Positions 35,683 to 42,925 of a stretch of 42,925 bases of DNA are shown here, in pieces. Position 1 is the stretch's first letter. Every line of letters begins with the position of its first letter. The notes beneath the pieces are model-generated. The model was not told the DNA's origin. It did not search any database and saw nothing but the letters and a program-made list of their open reading frames with translations. The stretch lies in NCBI RefSeq assembly GCF_025351295.1, contig NZ_JANXWD010000164.1, positions 1 through 42,925 of the forward strand, given 5' to 3'. A program made the position numbers and the translations under genes. This DNA comes from Phenylobacterium sp. GTDB taxonomy: Bacteria; Pseudomonadota; Alphaproteobacteria; Caulobacterales; Caulobacteraceae.

Positions 35683-37029
35683 CTAGCGCCGGCCGCCCCG
35701 CAGTTTCGACTTCTTGATCAGCCCCTCGTACTGGTGCGCCAGCAGGTGGGACTGGATCTGCGCCACCGTGTCCATGGTGACGCTGACCACGATCAGCAGG
35801 GACGTCCCGCCCATGTAGAACCGGGAGTTGAACACGCCGATCAGGGCCTCAGGCACCAGGCAGACCAGGGTGATATAGGCCGCGCCGATCACCGTCAGGC
35901 GGGTCAGTACGAAATCCATGTACTCCGCTGTCCGCTTGCCCGGGCGGATGCCGGGGAGAAACCCCCCGTACTTGCGCAGGTTTTCTGCCGTGTCCTCGGG
36001 GTTGAACACCACCGAGGTGTAGAAGAAGCAGAAGAACACGATCAGCATGCCGTACATGATCATGAAGGCAGGCCGGCCGTGCTGCAGCTGGCCCACCGCA
36101 TAGGGGATCCACTGCAGCCACTCGGGCAGGTTGGCCTTGGCCGCGAAGCCCATCACCGTCGCTGGCAGCAGCAGCAGCGACGAGGCGAAGATCGGCGGGA
36201 TCACGCCGGAGGTGTTGATCTTCAGCGGCAGGAACGAGGTGTCGCCGCCGAACATGCGGTTGCCGACCTGGCGCTTGGGATACTGCACCAGCAGCCGGCG
36301 CTGCGAGCGCTCCATGAACACGATGGCGACGGTCACCGCCACCACCAGCAGCACGATCAGGATCAGGCCGCCGGCGTTCATCGATCCTGTCCGCGTCAGT
36401 TCCAGCGCCTGCACGAGGTACTGGGGCAGCTGGGCGACGATGCCGGCGAAGATCAGCAGGGATACCCCGTTGCCGACCCCGCGGCTGGTGATCTGTTCGC
36501 CCATCCACATCAGGAACATGGTCCCGCCGGTCAGGTTGACGACGGTGGAGATGATGAAGAACAGGCCGGGGTTGATCACCAGGCCGGGGCTCTGCGAGAG
36601 GCCGAGCGCGATGGTGAACGACTGGAACAGCGCCAGCACCACCGTGAGATAGCGGGTGTATTGGTTGAGCGTCTTGCGCCCCGCCTCCCCGCCTTCCTTT
36701 CGCAGCTTCTCCCAGGGCGGATAGACCGTCCCCAGGAGCTGCACGATGATCGACGCCGAGATGTAGGGCGTGACGCCCAGGGCCAGGACGGCCATCCGCT
36801 GGACGGCGCCGCCGGAGAACATGTTGAACATGCCCAGGATGCCCTGGGCCTGCCCGGTGAACGCCTGCTGGAACGCGACCGGATCGATGCCGGGGATCAC
36901 GATATAGGTGCCCAGGCGATAGACGATCATCGCGATGATGGTGAACCAGATGCGCTTGTGCAGCTCCGTCGCCTTGCGGAAGGCGTCGAAGTTCAGGTTC
37001 GCGGCGAGCTGTTCAGCGGCCGAAGCCAT
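35683..37029 (-). CDS. secY: Preprotein translocase subunit SecY
   Basis: A protein of 448 residues with ten membrane helices. Landmarks include RLGTYIVIPGID near the N-terminus, GGAVQRMAVLALGVTPYISASI in helix 2 and the plug, and QRRLLVQYPKRQVG in a cytoplasmic loop used for ribosome/SecA contact. It is the channel of the Sec translocon in the inner membrane with SecE and SecG. The start is ATG 37029 (MASAAEQLAANLNF). It lies 77 bases downstream of rplO and upstream of adk. Confidence 0.98.
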   Translation of the reverse strand: MASAAEQLAANLNFDAFRKATELHKRIWFTIIAMIVYRLGTYIVIPGIDPVAFQQAFTGQAQGILGMFNMFSGGAVQRMAVLALGVTPYISASIIVQLLGTVYPPWEKLRKEGGEAGRKTLNQYTRYLTVVLALFQSFTIALGLSQSPGLVINPGLFFIISTVVNLTGGTMFLMWMGEQITSRGVGNGVSLLIFAGIVAQLPQYLVQALELTRTGSMNAGGLILIVLLVVAVTVAIVFMERSQRRLLVQYPKRQVGNRMFGGDTSFLPLKINTSGVIPPIFASSLLLLPATVMGFAAKANLPEWLQWIPYAVGQLQHGRPAFMIMYGMLIVFFCFFYTSVVFNPEDTAENLRKYGGFLPGIRPGKRTAEYMDFVLTRLTVIGAAYITLVCLVPEALIGVFNSRFYMGGTSLLIVVSVTMDTVAQIQSHLLAHQYEGLIKKSKLRGGRR

Positions 37030-37106
37030 TTAGGCAAATTCCCTTCACCGTGGTCCCGCTCAGATAGGGCGCGCCGCTCCCGATAGCGAGGGCGGCGACG
37101 CTCCAA

Positions 37107-37598
37107 CTAGGCCTTGGCGTCTTCCGCCGGGGCTTCGGGCTTGGTCGTGGTCAGCGTGCCTCCGGCCTTCTCGACCGCGGCGCGGGCCGAAGCCGTGGCC
37201 GAATAGACGGTGAGGGTGAGCGTGGAGGTGAGGTCGCCCTCGCCCAGAAGCTTCACACCGTCCTTGGCGCGGCGGATCACGCCGGCCTTCAGCAAGGCGT
37301 CGGTGTCGATGGCGGCCTTGGCGTCCAGCTTGCCGGCGGCGATCGCCTGTTCGATGCGCCACAGGTTGACCTCGGCGAAGTCCTTGCGGTTGCGGCTGGT
37401 GAAACCGCGCTTCGGCATGCGCATGTGCAGCGGCATCTGGCCGCCTTCGAAGCCGTGGATCGACACGCCCGAGCGCGCCTTCTGGCCCTTCACGCCGCGA
37501 CCGGCGGTCTTGCCCTTGCCCGAACCCGGGCCCCGGCCGACGCGCATGCGGTTCTTGGTGGAGCCCTCGCGGGGGCTGAGTTCGTTGAGCTTGGTCAT
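37107..37598 (-). CDS. rplO: 50S ribosomal protein L15
   Basis: A protein of 163 residues: [23 protein letters not shown], then [36 protein letters not shown]. It is an early-assembling 23S rRNA binding protein. The ATG at 37598 has AAAGGAGAGG seven bases upstream; a longer frame reads into the upstream repeat and is rejected. The 174-base gap to rpmD is far longer than is usual in the spc operon and is filled by a palindromic repeat. Confidence 0.97.
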   Translation of the reverse strand: MTKLNELSPREGSTKNRMRVGRGPGSGKGKTAGRGVKGQKARSGVSIHGFEGGQMPLHMRMPKRGFTSRNRKDFAEVNLWRIEQAIAAGKLDAKAAIDTDALLKAGVIRRAKDGVKLLGEGDLTSTLTLTVYSATASARAAVEKAGGTLTTTKPEAPAEDAKA

Positions 37599-37660
37599 GT
37601 GCCTCTCCTTTGGAGATCTGGCGCCAGGCGAAAGCCTGACTCGGCTGTCTTTGAAAACCC

Positions 37661-37767
37661 GCTCATCCCCGCGAAGGCGGGGACCCAAGCTGAGTTCGGT
37701 GCTTAGCGCGGCTTGGATCCCCGGCTCGGCCTACGCGGCTTCGTCGCTTCGTTGGCCGGGGACGAGC
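37661..37767. repeat. Nested palindromic repeat inserted in the spc operon between rpmD and rplO
   Basis: Outer arms GCTCATCCCC (37661-37670) and GGGGACGAGC (37758-37767) match 9 of 10. Inner arms GGACCCAAGC (37681-37690) and GCTTGGATCC (37711-37720) also match 9 of 10. A CCCCGC/GCGGGG hairpin lies in the left half. It fits the mirror-nested layout of the other intergenic elements here. Both flanking ribosomal genes are intact. Confidence 0.75.
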
Positions 37768-37772
37768 GCTGT

Positions 37773-37952
37773 CTATTCGGTCACGATCTCGAGCAGGTGG
37801 TGGACCTTGGCGATCATCCCGCGGACCGACGGGGTGTCTTCCAGGGTGGACGTGCGGCCGAGCTTGTTCAGACCCAGGCCGGCGAGCGTGGCGCGCTGGT
37901 CCTTGGTCCGACGGATCGGGCTGCCGGTCTGGCGAACGGTGACTTGAGCCAT
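37773..37952 (-). CDS. rpmD: 50S ribosomal protein L30
   Basis: A protein of 59 residues: [20 protein letters not shown], then [20 protein letters not shown] and the closing [12 protein letters not shown]. This is the standard L30 motif and length. It starts four bases after the rpsE stop, with GGAAGG overlapping that stop. L30 binds 23S/5S rRNA regions of the large subunit; the gene is absent from some bacteria but present here in its normal place. Confidence 0.96.
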   Translation of the reverse strand: MAQVTVRQTGSPIRRTKDQRATLAGLGLNKLGRTSTLEDTPSVRGMIAKVHHLLEIVTE

Positions 37953-37956
37953 ATTG

Positions 37957-38541
37957 CTAACCTTCCGCGTCCACGGCGACGGTCTGGGCGCCGTCGGTGC
38001 GGCGACCGATCACGTCGGAGACCTTCTTGCCGCGCTTGGCCGCGATCTGGCGGGGCGACGACTGAGCCTTCAGGGCCTCGAACGTCGCACGCACCATGTT
38101 GTAGGGGTTGGACGAACCGACCGACTTGCCGACCACGTCCTGGACACCCAGGGTTTCCAGCACCGCGCGCATCGGACCGCCGGCGATAACGCCGGTGCCG
38201 GGAGGCGCCGAGCGGACCATCACCTTGCCCGCGCCCCAGCGGCCGTTGCCGTCGTGGTGCAGGGTGCGGCTTTCGCGCAGCGGCACGCGGATCATCGACT
38301 TCTTGGCTTCTTCGGTCGCCTTGCGGATGGCTTCCGGCACTTCGCGCGCCTTGCCGTGACCGAAGCCCACGCGGCCCTTCTGGTCGCCAACCACCATCAG
38401 GGCGGCGAACGAGAACCGGCGGCCGCCCTTCACGGTGGCCGCGACGCGGTTGATGTGGACCAGCTTCTCGACGATCTCGCTGTCGCGCTCGTCGTCGTTG
38501 CGGTTGCGACCGCCGCCGCGCTGTTCGTCTCTGCGAGCCAT
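37957..38541 (-). CDS. rpsE: 30S ribosomal protein S5
   Basis: A protein of 194 residues. An S5 N-terminal double-stranded RNA-binding domain ([23 protein letters not shown]... [14 protein letters not shown]) is followed by the S5 C-terminal domain ([20 protein letters not shown]). The start is ATG with [14 protein letters not shown]5 lines the mRNA entry and affects translation fidelity. It lies 10 bases after rplR. The C-terminal tail past 170 is an alphaproteobacterial extension. Confidence 0.98.
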   Translation of the reverse strand: MARRDEQRGGGRNRNDDERDSEIVEKLVHINRVAATVKGGRRFSFAALMVVGDQKGRVGFGHGKAREVPEAIRKATEEAKKSMIRVPLRESRTLHHDGNGRWGAGKVMVRSAPPGTGVIAGGPMRAVLETLGVQDVVGKSVGSSNPYNMVRATFEALKAQSSPRQIAAKRGKKVSDVIGRRTDGAQTVAVDAEG

Positions 38542-38551
38542 GATCGTTTCC

Positions 38552-38911
38552 TTAGAAGTTCAGGCCGGCTTCGCGCGCGGCGTCGGCCAGGGCTTTCACC
38601 CGGCCGTGGTACAGATAGCCGCCGCGGTCGAAGACGACGTCCTTGACGCCCTTTTCGATCGCGCGCTGGGCGACCAGGGCGCCGACCTTGGCGGCGGCGT
38701 CCTTGTCCGAACCCTTGGCCTTGGCCTTCTCGCCTTCTAGCGAGGAGGCGGCCGCCAGGGTTACGCCGTTCGCATCGTCGATGATCTGGGCATAGATGTT
38801 CTTGGCCGACCGGAAGACCGACAGGCGCGGACGACCGTTCGCCACCTTGCGGAGGTGGGTGCGGACCCGCTGCGCGCGGCGCAGGGTGGAGGTGCGGGGA
38901 GAGAGCGCCAT
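38552..38911 (-). CDS. rplR: 50S ribosomal protein L18
   Basis: A protein of 119 residues with [24 protein letters not shown] and the C-terminal [26 protein letters not shown], the classical L18 end. It binds 5S rRNA in the central protuberance. The start ATG lies three bases after the rplF stop. Confidence 0.98.
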   Translation of the reverse strand: MALSPRTSTLRRAQRVRTHLRKVANGRPRLSVFRSAKNIYAQIIDDANGVTLAAASSLEGEKAKAKGSDKDAAAKVGALVAQRAIEKGVKDVVFDRGGYLYHGRVKALADAAREAGLNF

Positions 38912-38914
38912 GGC

Positions 38915-39448
38915 CTACTTCTTCTTGCCTTCCTTGCGCCGGACCTTTTCGCCCGCGTAACGCACGCCCTTGCCCTTATAGGGCTCGGGCGGACGGATGC
39001 GGCGGATCCGGGCGGCGGTTTCGCCGACCAGTTGCTTGTCGATGCCGGCGATCCGGACCTCGGTCTGCTTGGGCACCAGGAACGAGATGCCGTCCGGCGC
39101 CTTGATGTCGACGTCGTGGCTGAAGCCCAGCTGCATGGAGAGGTTGGTCCCCTTCATCGCGGCGCGGTAGCCGACGCCGACCAGCTCGAGGGTCTGCTCA
39201 TAGCCCTGGGTGACCCCCTGGACCATGTTGGCGACCAGCGTGCGCGACAGGCCCCACATGGATTGGGCCCGGGTGGTGTCGACGCGCTTGGAGAGCGTCA
39301 GTTCGCCGCCCTCCTGTTTGACTTCGATCTCTTCGGCGACCGTCCAGGCGAGCTGGCCCTTGGGCCCCTGCACCGTGACCGTCTGGCCATCGAGGGTCAC
39401 CGTCACCCCAGCGGGGACCGCGACCGCCTTCTTTCCGATACGAGACAT
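38915..39448 (-). CDS. rplF: 50S ribosomal protein L6
   Basis: A protein of 177 residues with two L6 repeats: [20 protein letters not shown] at the start and the C-terminal [16 protein letters not shown]. It binds 23S rRNA near the sarcin-ricin loop. Start ATG one base after the rpsH stop, indicating translational coupling. Confidence 0.98.
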   Translation of the reverse strand: MSRIGKKAVAVPAGVTVTLDGQTVTVQGPKGQLAWTVAEEIEVKQEGGELTLSKRVDTTRAQSMWGLSRTLVANMVQGVTQGYEQTLELVGVGYRAAMKGTNLSMQLGFSHDVDIKAPDGISFLVPKQTEVRIAGIDKQLVGETAARIRRIRPPEPYKGKGVRYAGEKVRRKEGKKK

Positions 39449-39449
39449 A

Positions 39450-39845
39450 TCAGTAGACCCGGCAGAGCACTTCGCCGCCCACGTTGGCGTCGCGCGCCGC
39501 GGTGTCCGACATAACGCCCTTGGGCGTCGACAGGATCGAGATCCCGAGACCGTTCTTCACCGGCTTCAGGTCCTTGATCGACGAATAGACGCGGCGGCCG
39601 GGCTTCGAGACGCGGCTGATCTCCACTATGACGGGGGCGCCATCGAAGTACTTCAGCTCGATCTCGAATTCCGGGAAGGCGCCGGGCTTTTCCACCAAGT
39701 GATAGCCGCGGATGTAGCCTTCATCGGCCAGCACATCGAGGACGCGCGAACGCATCTTCGACGCGGGCGTCAGGACTTTCGAGCGACCGCGCGAGGCGGC
39801 GTTCTTGATGCGGGCGATCAGATCGCCAATGGGGTCGTTGACCAC
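39450..39845 (-). CDS. rpsH: 30S ribosomal protein S8
   Basis: A protein of 131 residues: [39 protein letters not shown] and the C-terminal [23 protein letters not shown]. It organises the central domain of 16S rRNA and, in E. coli, represses the spc operon by binding the rplE leader; no equivalent site was recognised here. GTG start with GGGGAGGG upstream. The gap to rpsN is 12 bases. Confidence 0.98.
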   Translation of the reverse strand: MVNDPIGDLIARIKNAASRGRSKVLTPASKMRSRVLDVLADEGYIRGYHLVEKPGAFPEFEIELKYFDGAPVIVEISRVSKPGRRVYSSIKDLKPVKNGLGISILSTPKGVMSDTAARDANVGGEVLCRVY

Positions 39846-39857
39846 TTGTCCCTCCCC

Positions 39858-40163
39858 TTACCAGCTTGACTTGACGAGGCCGGGGATCAGACCGGCGGAC
39901 CCGAGGTCGCGCAGGGAGATCCGGCTCATCCGAAGCTTGCGGTAGTAGCCGCGCGGACGGCCCGTGATTTCGCATCGGTTGCGGATGCGGGTCTTAGACG
40001 AGTTGCGCGGCAGTTCCGCCAGCTTGAGGCGGGCGTCGAAACGCTCCTCAAGCGGCAGGCTCTCGTTGTTCGCCGTCGCCTTCAGCGCGGCGCGCTTGGC
40101 GGCATACGTCTTCACGAGCTTCTTGACCCGGTCGTTGCGATTGACGGCGCTCTTCTTGGCCAT
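39858..40163 (-). CDS. rpsN: 30S ribosomal protein S14 (zinc-free long form)
   Basis: A protein of 101 residues: [54 protein letters not shown], and LPG-less ending [11 protein letters not shown]. It has the long S14 form without the CxxC zinc ribbon of the short type. It binds the 16S rRNA head. ATG with AAGGA upstream; 19 bases after rplE. Confidence 0.98.
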   Translation of the reverse strand: MAKKSAVNRNDRVKKLVKTYAAKRAALKATANNESLPLEERFDARLKLAELPRNSSKTRIRNRCEITGRPRGYYRKLRMSRISLRDLGSAGLIPGLVKSSW

Positions 40164-40182
40164 TTGCTTTTCCTTCCCGCCG

Positions 40183-40749
40183 CTATTGCTGCTGCTGAAC
40201 GAACGGGAACTGGAATTCCTTGAGAAGCTCGCGAGCTTCGTCGTCGGTCTTCGCAGTGGTGGTGACGATGATGTCCATGCCCCAGACCTGGTCGATCTGG
40301 TCGTAGTTGATTTCCGGGAACACGATGTGCTCCTTCAGGCCCATGGCGAAGTTGCCACGCCCGTCGAACGACGTCGGCTTCAGGCCCCGGAAGTCCTTCA
40401 CCCGCGGCAGGGCGATGGTGATCAGACGATCGAGGAACTCGTACATCTGGTCCTTGCGGAGCGTGACCTTGCAGCCGATCGTCATGCCTTCGCGCAGCTT
40501 GAAGCCGGCGATCGACGTGCGGGCCTTGGTGGCCACCGGCTTCTGGCCGGCGATCTTCGCCAGGTCGGCCATCGCCGAGTTGATCTTCTTGGAGTCGGCG
40601 ACCGCTTCGCCAACGCCCATGTTGATCACGATCTTGTCCAGCTTCGGGATCTGCATCTCGTTGCTGTAGCCAAACTGTTCCTTCAGCTTGGCGCGGATGC
40701 GCTGGCGATACTCGGTCTTCAGCCGCGGTTCGTAAGCTTGCTCAGCCAT
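40183..40749 (-). CDS. rplE: 50S ribosomal protein L5
   Basis: A protein of 188 residues with [53 protein letters not shown] and the C-terminal [26 protein letters not shown]5 binds 5S rRNA and contacts the P-site tRNA. The ATG overlaps the rplX stop by eight bases, indicating coupling. Confidence 0.98.
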   Translation of the reverse strand: MAEQAYEPRLKTEYRQRIRAKLKEQFGYSNEMQIPKLDKIVINMGVGEAVADSKKINSAMADLAKIAGQKPVATKARTSIAGFKLREGMTIGCKVTLRKDQMYEFLDRLITIALPRVKDFRGLKPTSFDGRGNFAMGLKEHIVFPEINYDQIDQVWGMDIIVTTTAKTDDEARELLKEFQFPFVQQQQ

Positions 40750-41056
40750 GGATCACCTCGCCGGTCGTCTTGGCGATCCGGACCTTCTTGTCGCCGTCCA
40801 CGCGGAAGCCGATGCGGGTGGCCTTGCCGTTCGAATCGACGATGGCGACGTTCGACAGGTGGAGCGACGCTTCCTTGCGTTTGATGCCGCCCTGCGGGTC
40901 GGTCTGCGAAGCCTTGGTATGGCGCTGAACCATGTTCAGGCCCTCCACCAGGACGCGACCGTCCTTGGGCAGCACCTTCAGGACCGCGCCCTGACGGCCC
41001 TTGTCCTTGCCGGTGAGGATCACGACGCGATCCCCCTTCTTGATCTTCGCGCTCAT
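40742..41056 (-). CDS. rplX: 50S ribosomal protein L24
   Basis: A protein of 104 residues: [34 protein letters not shown] (KOW motif) and [19 protein letters not shown]. It initiates assembly of the large subunit. The ATG at 41056 overlaps the rplN stop (TGATG); a GTG codon just before it is inside the previous gene. Confidence 0.98.
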   Translation of the reverse strand: MSAKIKKGDRVVILTGKDKGRQGAVLKVLPKDGRVLVEGLNMVQRHTKASQTDPQGGIKRKEASLHLSNVAIVDSNGKATRIGFRVDGDKKVRIAKTTGEVIHG

Positions 41057-41424
41057 CACAGCACCTCGGGCGCGAGCGAAATGATCTTCATGTGGTTCTT
41101 GGCGCGCAGTTCACGGGGAACCGGGCCGAAGATCCGCGTGCCGATCGGCTCGGATTGCTTGTTGACGATGACCGCCGCGTTCTTGTCGAAGCGGATCACC
41201 GAACCGTCCTTGCGCTTGATGGCCTGGCTGGTGCGGACGACGATGGCTTGCAGCACATCGCCCTTCTTCACGCGGCCGCGCGGGATCGCCTCCTTGACGG
41301 AGACGACGATCTTGTCACCGACGCTGGCGTAACGGCGCTTCGCGCCGCCCAGCACCTTGATGCACATGACCCGGCGGGCGCCGGAATTGTCGGCGACGTC
41401 CAGGTTAGTTTGCATCTGGATCAT
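41056..41424 (-). CDS. rplN: 50S ribosomal protein L14
   Basis: A protein of 122 residues, the family length: [27 protein letters not shown] and [23 protein letters not shown]. It lies at the 30S-50S interface near the elongation-factor site. ATG with AAGGA nine bases upstream; 12 bases after rpsQ. Confidence 0.98.
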   Translation of the reverse strand: MIQMQTNLDVADNSGARRVMCIKVLGGAKRRYASVGDKIVVSVKEAIPRGRVKKGDVLQAIVVRTSQAIKRKDGSVIRFDKNAAVIVNKQSEPIGTRIFGPVPRELRAKNHMKIISLAPEVL

Positions 41425-41436
41425 GTGTGTCGATCC

Positions 41437-41685
41437 TTACGCTTGGGCCGCACTGCCCTTAGGCAGCACTTCCCAGGTTTTGGTCTTCGACTTCGGCGCG
41501 CATTCGATGATGCGCGCGTTGTCGCCGGCCTTGTAGGCATTCGCCTCGTCGTGAGCGTGGTACTTCTTGGACCGGCGGACGGTCTTTTTCAGCACCGGAT
41601 GCAGGAAGGTCCGTTCGACCTTCACCACCACCGTCTTGTCGCCCTTGTCGGAGACGACCACGCCTTCGAGAATTCGTTTCGGCAT
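41437..41685 (-). CDS. rpsQ: 30S ribosomal protein S17
   Basis: A protein of 82 residues: [44 protein letters not shown]. An OB-fold protein that binds 16S rRNA helix 11. The ATG at 41685 is chosen over a longer open frame that would overlap rpmC entirely. It follows rpmC by 13 bases. Confidence 0.98.
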   Translation of the reverse strand: MPKRILEGVVVSDKGDKTVVVKVERTFLHPVLKKTVRRSKKYHAHDEANAYKAGDNARIIECAPKSKTKTWEVLPKGSAAQA

Positions 41686-41698
41686 CTGTCGTCGCTCC

Positions 41699-41893
41699 TC
41701 AGGCCTGAGCCTGCTTGCCGCGCAGGACCGTCTTGATGCGCGCGATATCCTTGCGCACCTGGTCCACACGGTGGGTCTTTTCGATCTGGCCGGTCGCCTT
41801 CTGGAAGCGCAGGTTGAACTGCTCCTTCTTCAGGGAGACGAGCTGGTCGGCCAGCTGATCGGGGGTCAGGCCCCGCACTTCAACGATCTTCAT
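41699..41893 (-). CDS. rpmC: 50S ribosomal protein L29
   Basis: A protein of 64 residues: [55 protein letters not shown]. Two long helices at the exit tunnel, a docking site for SRP and trigger factor. The ATG at 41893 overlaps the rplP stop by one base; an upstream GTG is inside rplP and unlikely. Confidence 0.97.
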   Translation of the reverse strand: MKIVEVRGLTPDQLADQLVSLKKEQFNLRFQKATGQIEKTHRVDQVRKDIARIKTVLRGKQAQA

Positions 41894-42324
41894 CACGCGT
41901 GCTCCGCGACGGGGGCGTCGATCCGCGAGACGATGCGGGTCTTCACCGGAAGCTTCGCCGCGCCGAGGCGCAGGGCTTCACGGGCCACATCGTCCGGCAC
42001 GCCGTCGATTTCGAACATGATCCGGCCGGGGTGAACCCGGGCGGCCCAGAAGTCGACCGCGCCCTTGCCCTTGCCCATCCGGACTTCGGCCGGCTTGCCG
42101 GTCACCGGCACGTCGGGGAAGATCCGGATCCACACCCGGCCCTGGCGCTTCATCTGACGCGTGATCGCGCGGCGGGCCGCTTCGATCTGGCGTGCGGTGA
42201 CGCGTTCCGGCTCCACCGATTTCAGGCCATAGGACCCGAAATTCAGCGTGAAGCCGCTCTTGGCCAGGCCGTGGATGCGACCCTTGAACTGCTTGCGGTA
42301 CTTGGTTTTCTTCGGCGACAGCAT
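41893..42324 (-). CDS. rplP: 50S ribosomal protein L16
   Basis: A protein of 143 residues beginning [19 protein letters not shown], with the [25 protein letters not shown] motif and [24 protein letters not shown]16 lies near the A-site tRNA and peptidyl-transferase centre. Twelve bases separate it from rpsC. Confidence 0.98.
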   Translation of the reverse strand: MLSPKKTKYRKQFKGRIHGLAKSGFTLNFGSYGLKSVEPERVTARQIEAARRAITRQMKRQGRVWIRIFPDVPVTGKPAEVRMGKGKGAVDFWAARVHPGRIMFEIDGVPDDVAREALRLGAAKLPVKTRIVSRIDAPVAEHA

Positions 42325-42336
42325 CTCTTCGGATCC

Positions 42337-42925
42337 TTAGGCGTTCGCCGGTTCGCGGCGATCGCGACGGGGGCCGCGGTCGGGACGGTCGCCACGTTCA
42401 CGGCCGCCGCCTTCACCGGCGGGTCCGCTTTCGCTGGCGAGACGCTTGTCGAGGGCCATCGGGTCGTGGTCGAGGACCTCGCCCTTGAACACCCAGACCT
42501 TCACGCCGATGATTCCGTAGGTCGTCTTGGCCTCGGTGAAGCCGTAGTCGACGTCGGCGCGCAGGGTGTGCAGCGGCACGCGGCCTTCGCGATACCATTC
42601 CATCCGGGCGATTTCCGCGCCGCCGAGGCGGCCGGAGACATTGATGCGGACGCCCTTGGCGCCCAGGCGCATGGCCGACTGCATCGAGCGCTTCATGGCG
42701 CGGCGGAAGGCGACCCGGCGCTCGAGCTGCTGGGCGATGTTCTCGGCCACCAGCTGGGCGTCGGTCTCCGGCTTGCGGATCTCGACGATGTTCAGGTGAA
42801 CCTCGCCGTCCGTCATGGCCGCGATGTCCTTGCGCAGCTTCTCGATGTCCGCGCCCTTCTTGCCGATGATCACGCCGGGGCGCGCGGCATAGATGGTGAT
42901 GCGGCACTTCTTGTGCGGACGCTCG
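42337..42925 (-). CDS. rpsC: 30S ribosomal protein S3 (5' end outside the window)
   Basis: The C-terminal ~195 codons of S3: part of the KH domain ([20 protein letters not shown]) and the C-terminal domain ([34 protein letters not shown], then [23 protein letters not shown]). A Gly/Arg/Asp-rich tail ends the protein. It lines the mRNA entry channel. The start lies beyond the right edge; the visible reading frame is uninterrupted. Stop TAA at 42337. Confidence 0.97.
   Translation of the reverse strand, partial: ERPHKKCRITIYAARPGVIIGKKGADIEKLRKDIAAMTDGEVHLNIVEIRKPETDAQLVAENIAQQLERRVAFRRAMKRSMQSAMRLGAKGVRINVSGRLGGAEIARMEWYREGRVPLHTLRADVDYGFTEAKTTYGIIGVKVWVFKGEVLDHDPMALDKRLASESGPAGEGGGRERGDRPDRGPRRDRREPANA

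Overview
The window is GC-rich chromosomal DNA from an alphaproteobacterium, most likely Caulobacteraceae (Phenylobacterium/Caulobacter type; this is inference). The reasons are frequent GTG/TTG starts, a large TonB-dependent receptor, an ATP12-type F1 assembly chaperone, a CC0125/CC1285-type lipoprotein, a propionyl-CoA carboxylase pair, and short intergenic palindromes of the kind common in this group. No prophage, insertion sequence, integrase or CRISPR array is visible.

Left part (1-15 kb). A TonB-dependent receptor with a clear terminator is followed on the minus strand by a globin/glutathione peroxidase pair, a lysozyme-fold protein with a C-terminal membrane hairpin, and the Mg2+ transporter mgtE. 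Next come a small GIY-YIG nuclease gene lacking a normal start codon, tRNA-Leu(GAG), a FliN/SpoA protein and lipB. A ~470-bp nested palindrome begins inside the 3' end of lipB. pccA and pccB (minus) bracket msrB (plus) and a BON-domain protein.

Middle part (15-32 kb). An ATP12 chaperone is divergent from a DUF1800-DUF1501 (Tat-exported) operon. A tightly overlapping crcB - rluC-like - TPR/2OG-oxygenase set follows, then a protein with a possible degenerate GGDEF/EAL architecture, a lipoprotein, and a collinear MFS exporter - HtrA protease - RarA - pseudouridine synthase set. Then comes a four-gene VOC-VOC-ArsR-SRPBCC operon with a perfect inverted repeat in its promoter, a secreted nucleotide pyrophosphatase/phosphodiesterase-like enzyme and a YkgJ-type cysteine-cluster protein.

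Right part (32-43 kb). This is the minus-strand S10/spc/alpha ribosomal cluster in classical order, read from the right edge: rpsC (partial), rplP, rpmC, rpsQ, rplN, rplX, rplE, rpsN, rpsH, rplF, rplR, rpsE, rpmD, rplO, secY, adk, rpsM, rpsK, rpoA, rplQ, closed by a strong terminator. A good sigma-70-type promoter precedes rpsM.

The most unusual theme is a set of mosaic palindromes. Several intergenic gaps (7.4, 8.7-9.3, 11.9, 15.1, 24.2 and 37.7 kb) hold mirror-nested inverted repeats. One supplies the last codons of lipB, one supplies the apparent start codon of a pseudouridine synthase gene and abuts the rarA stop codon, and one sits inside the spc operon between rpmD and rplO.
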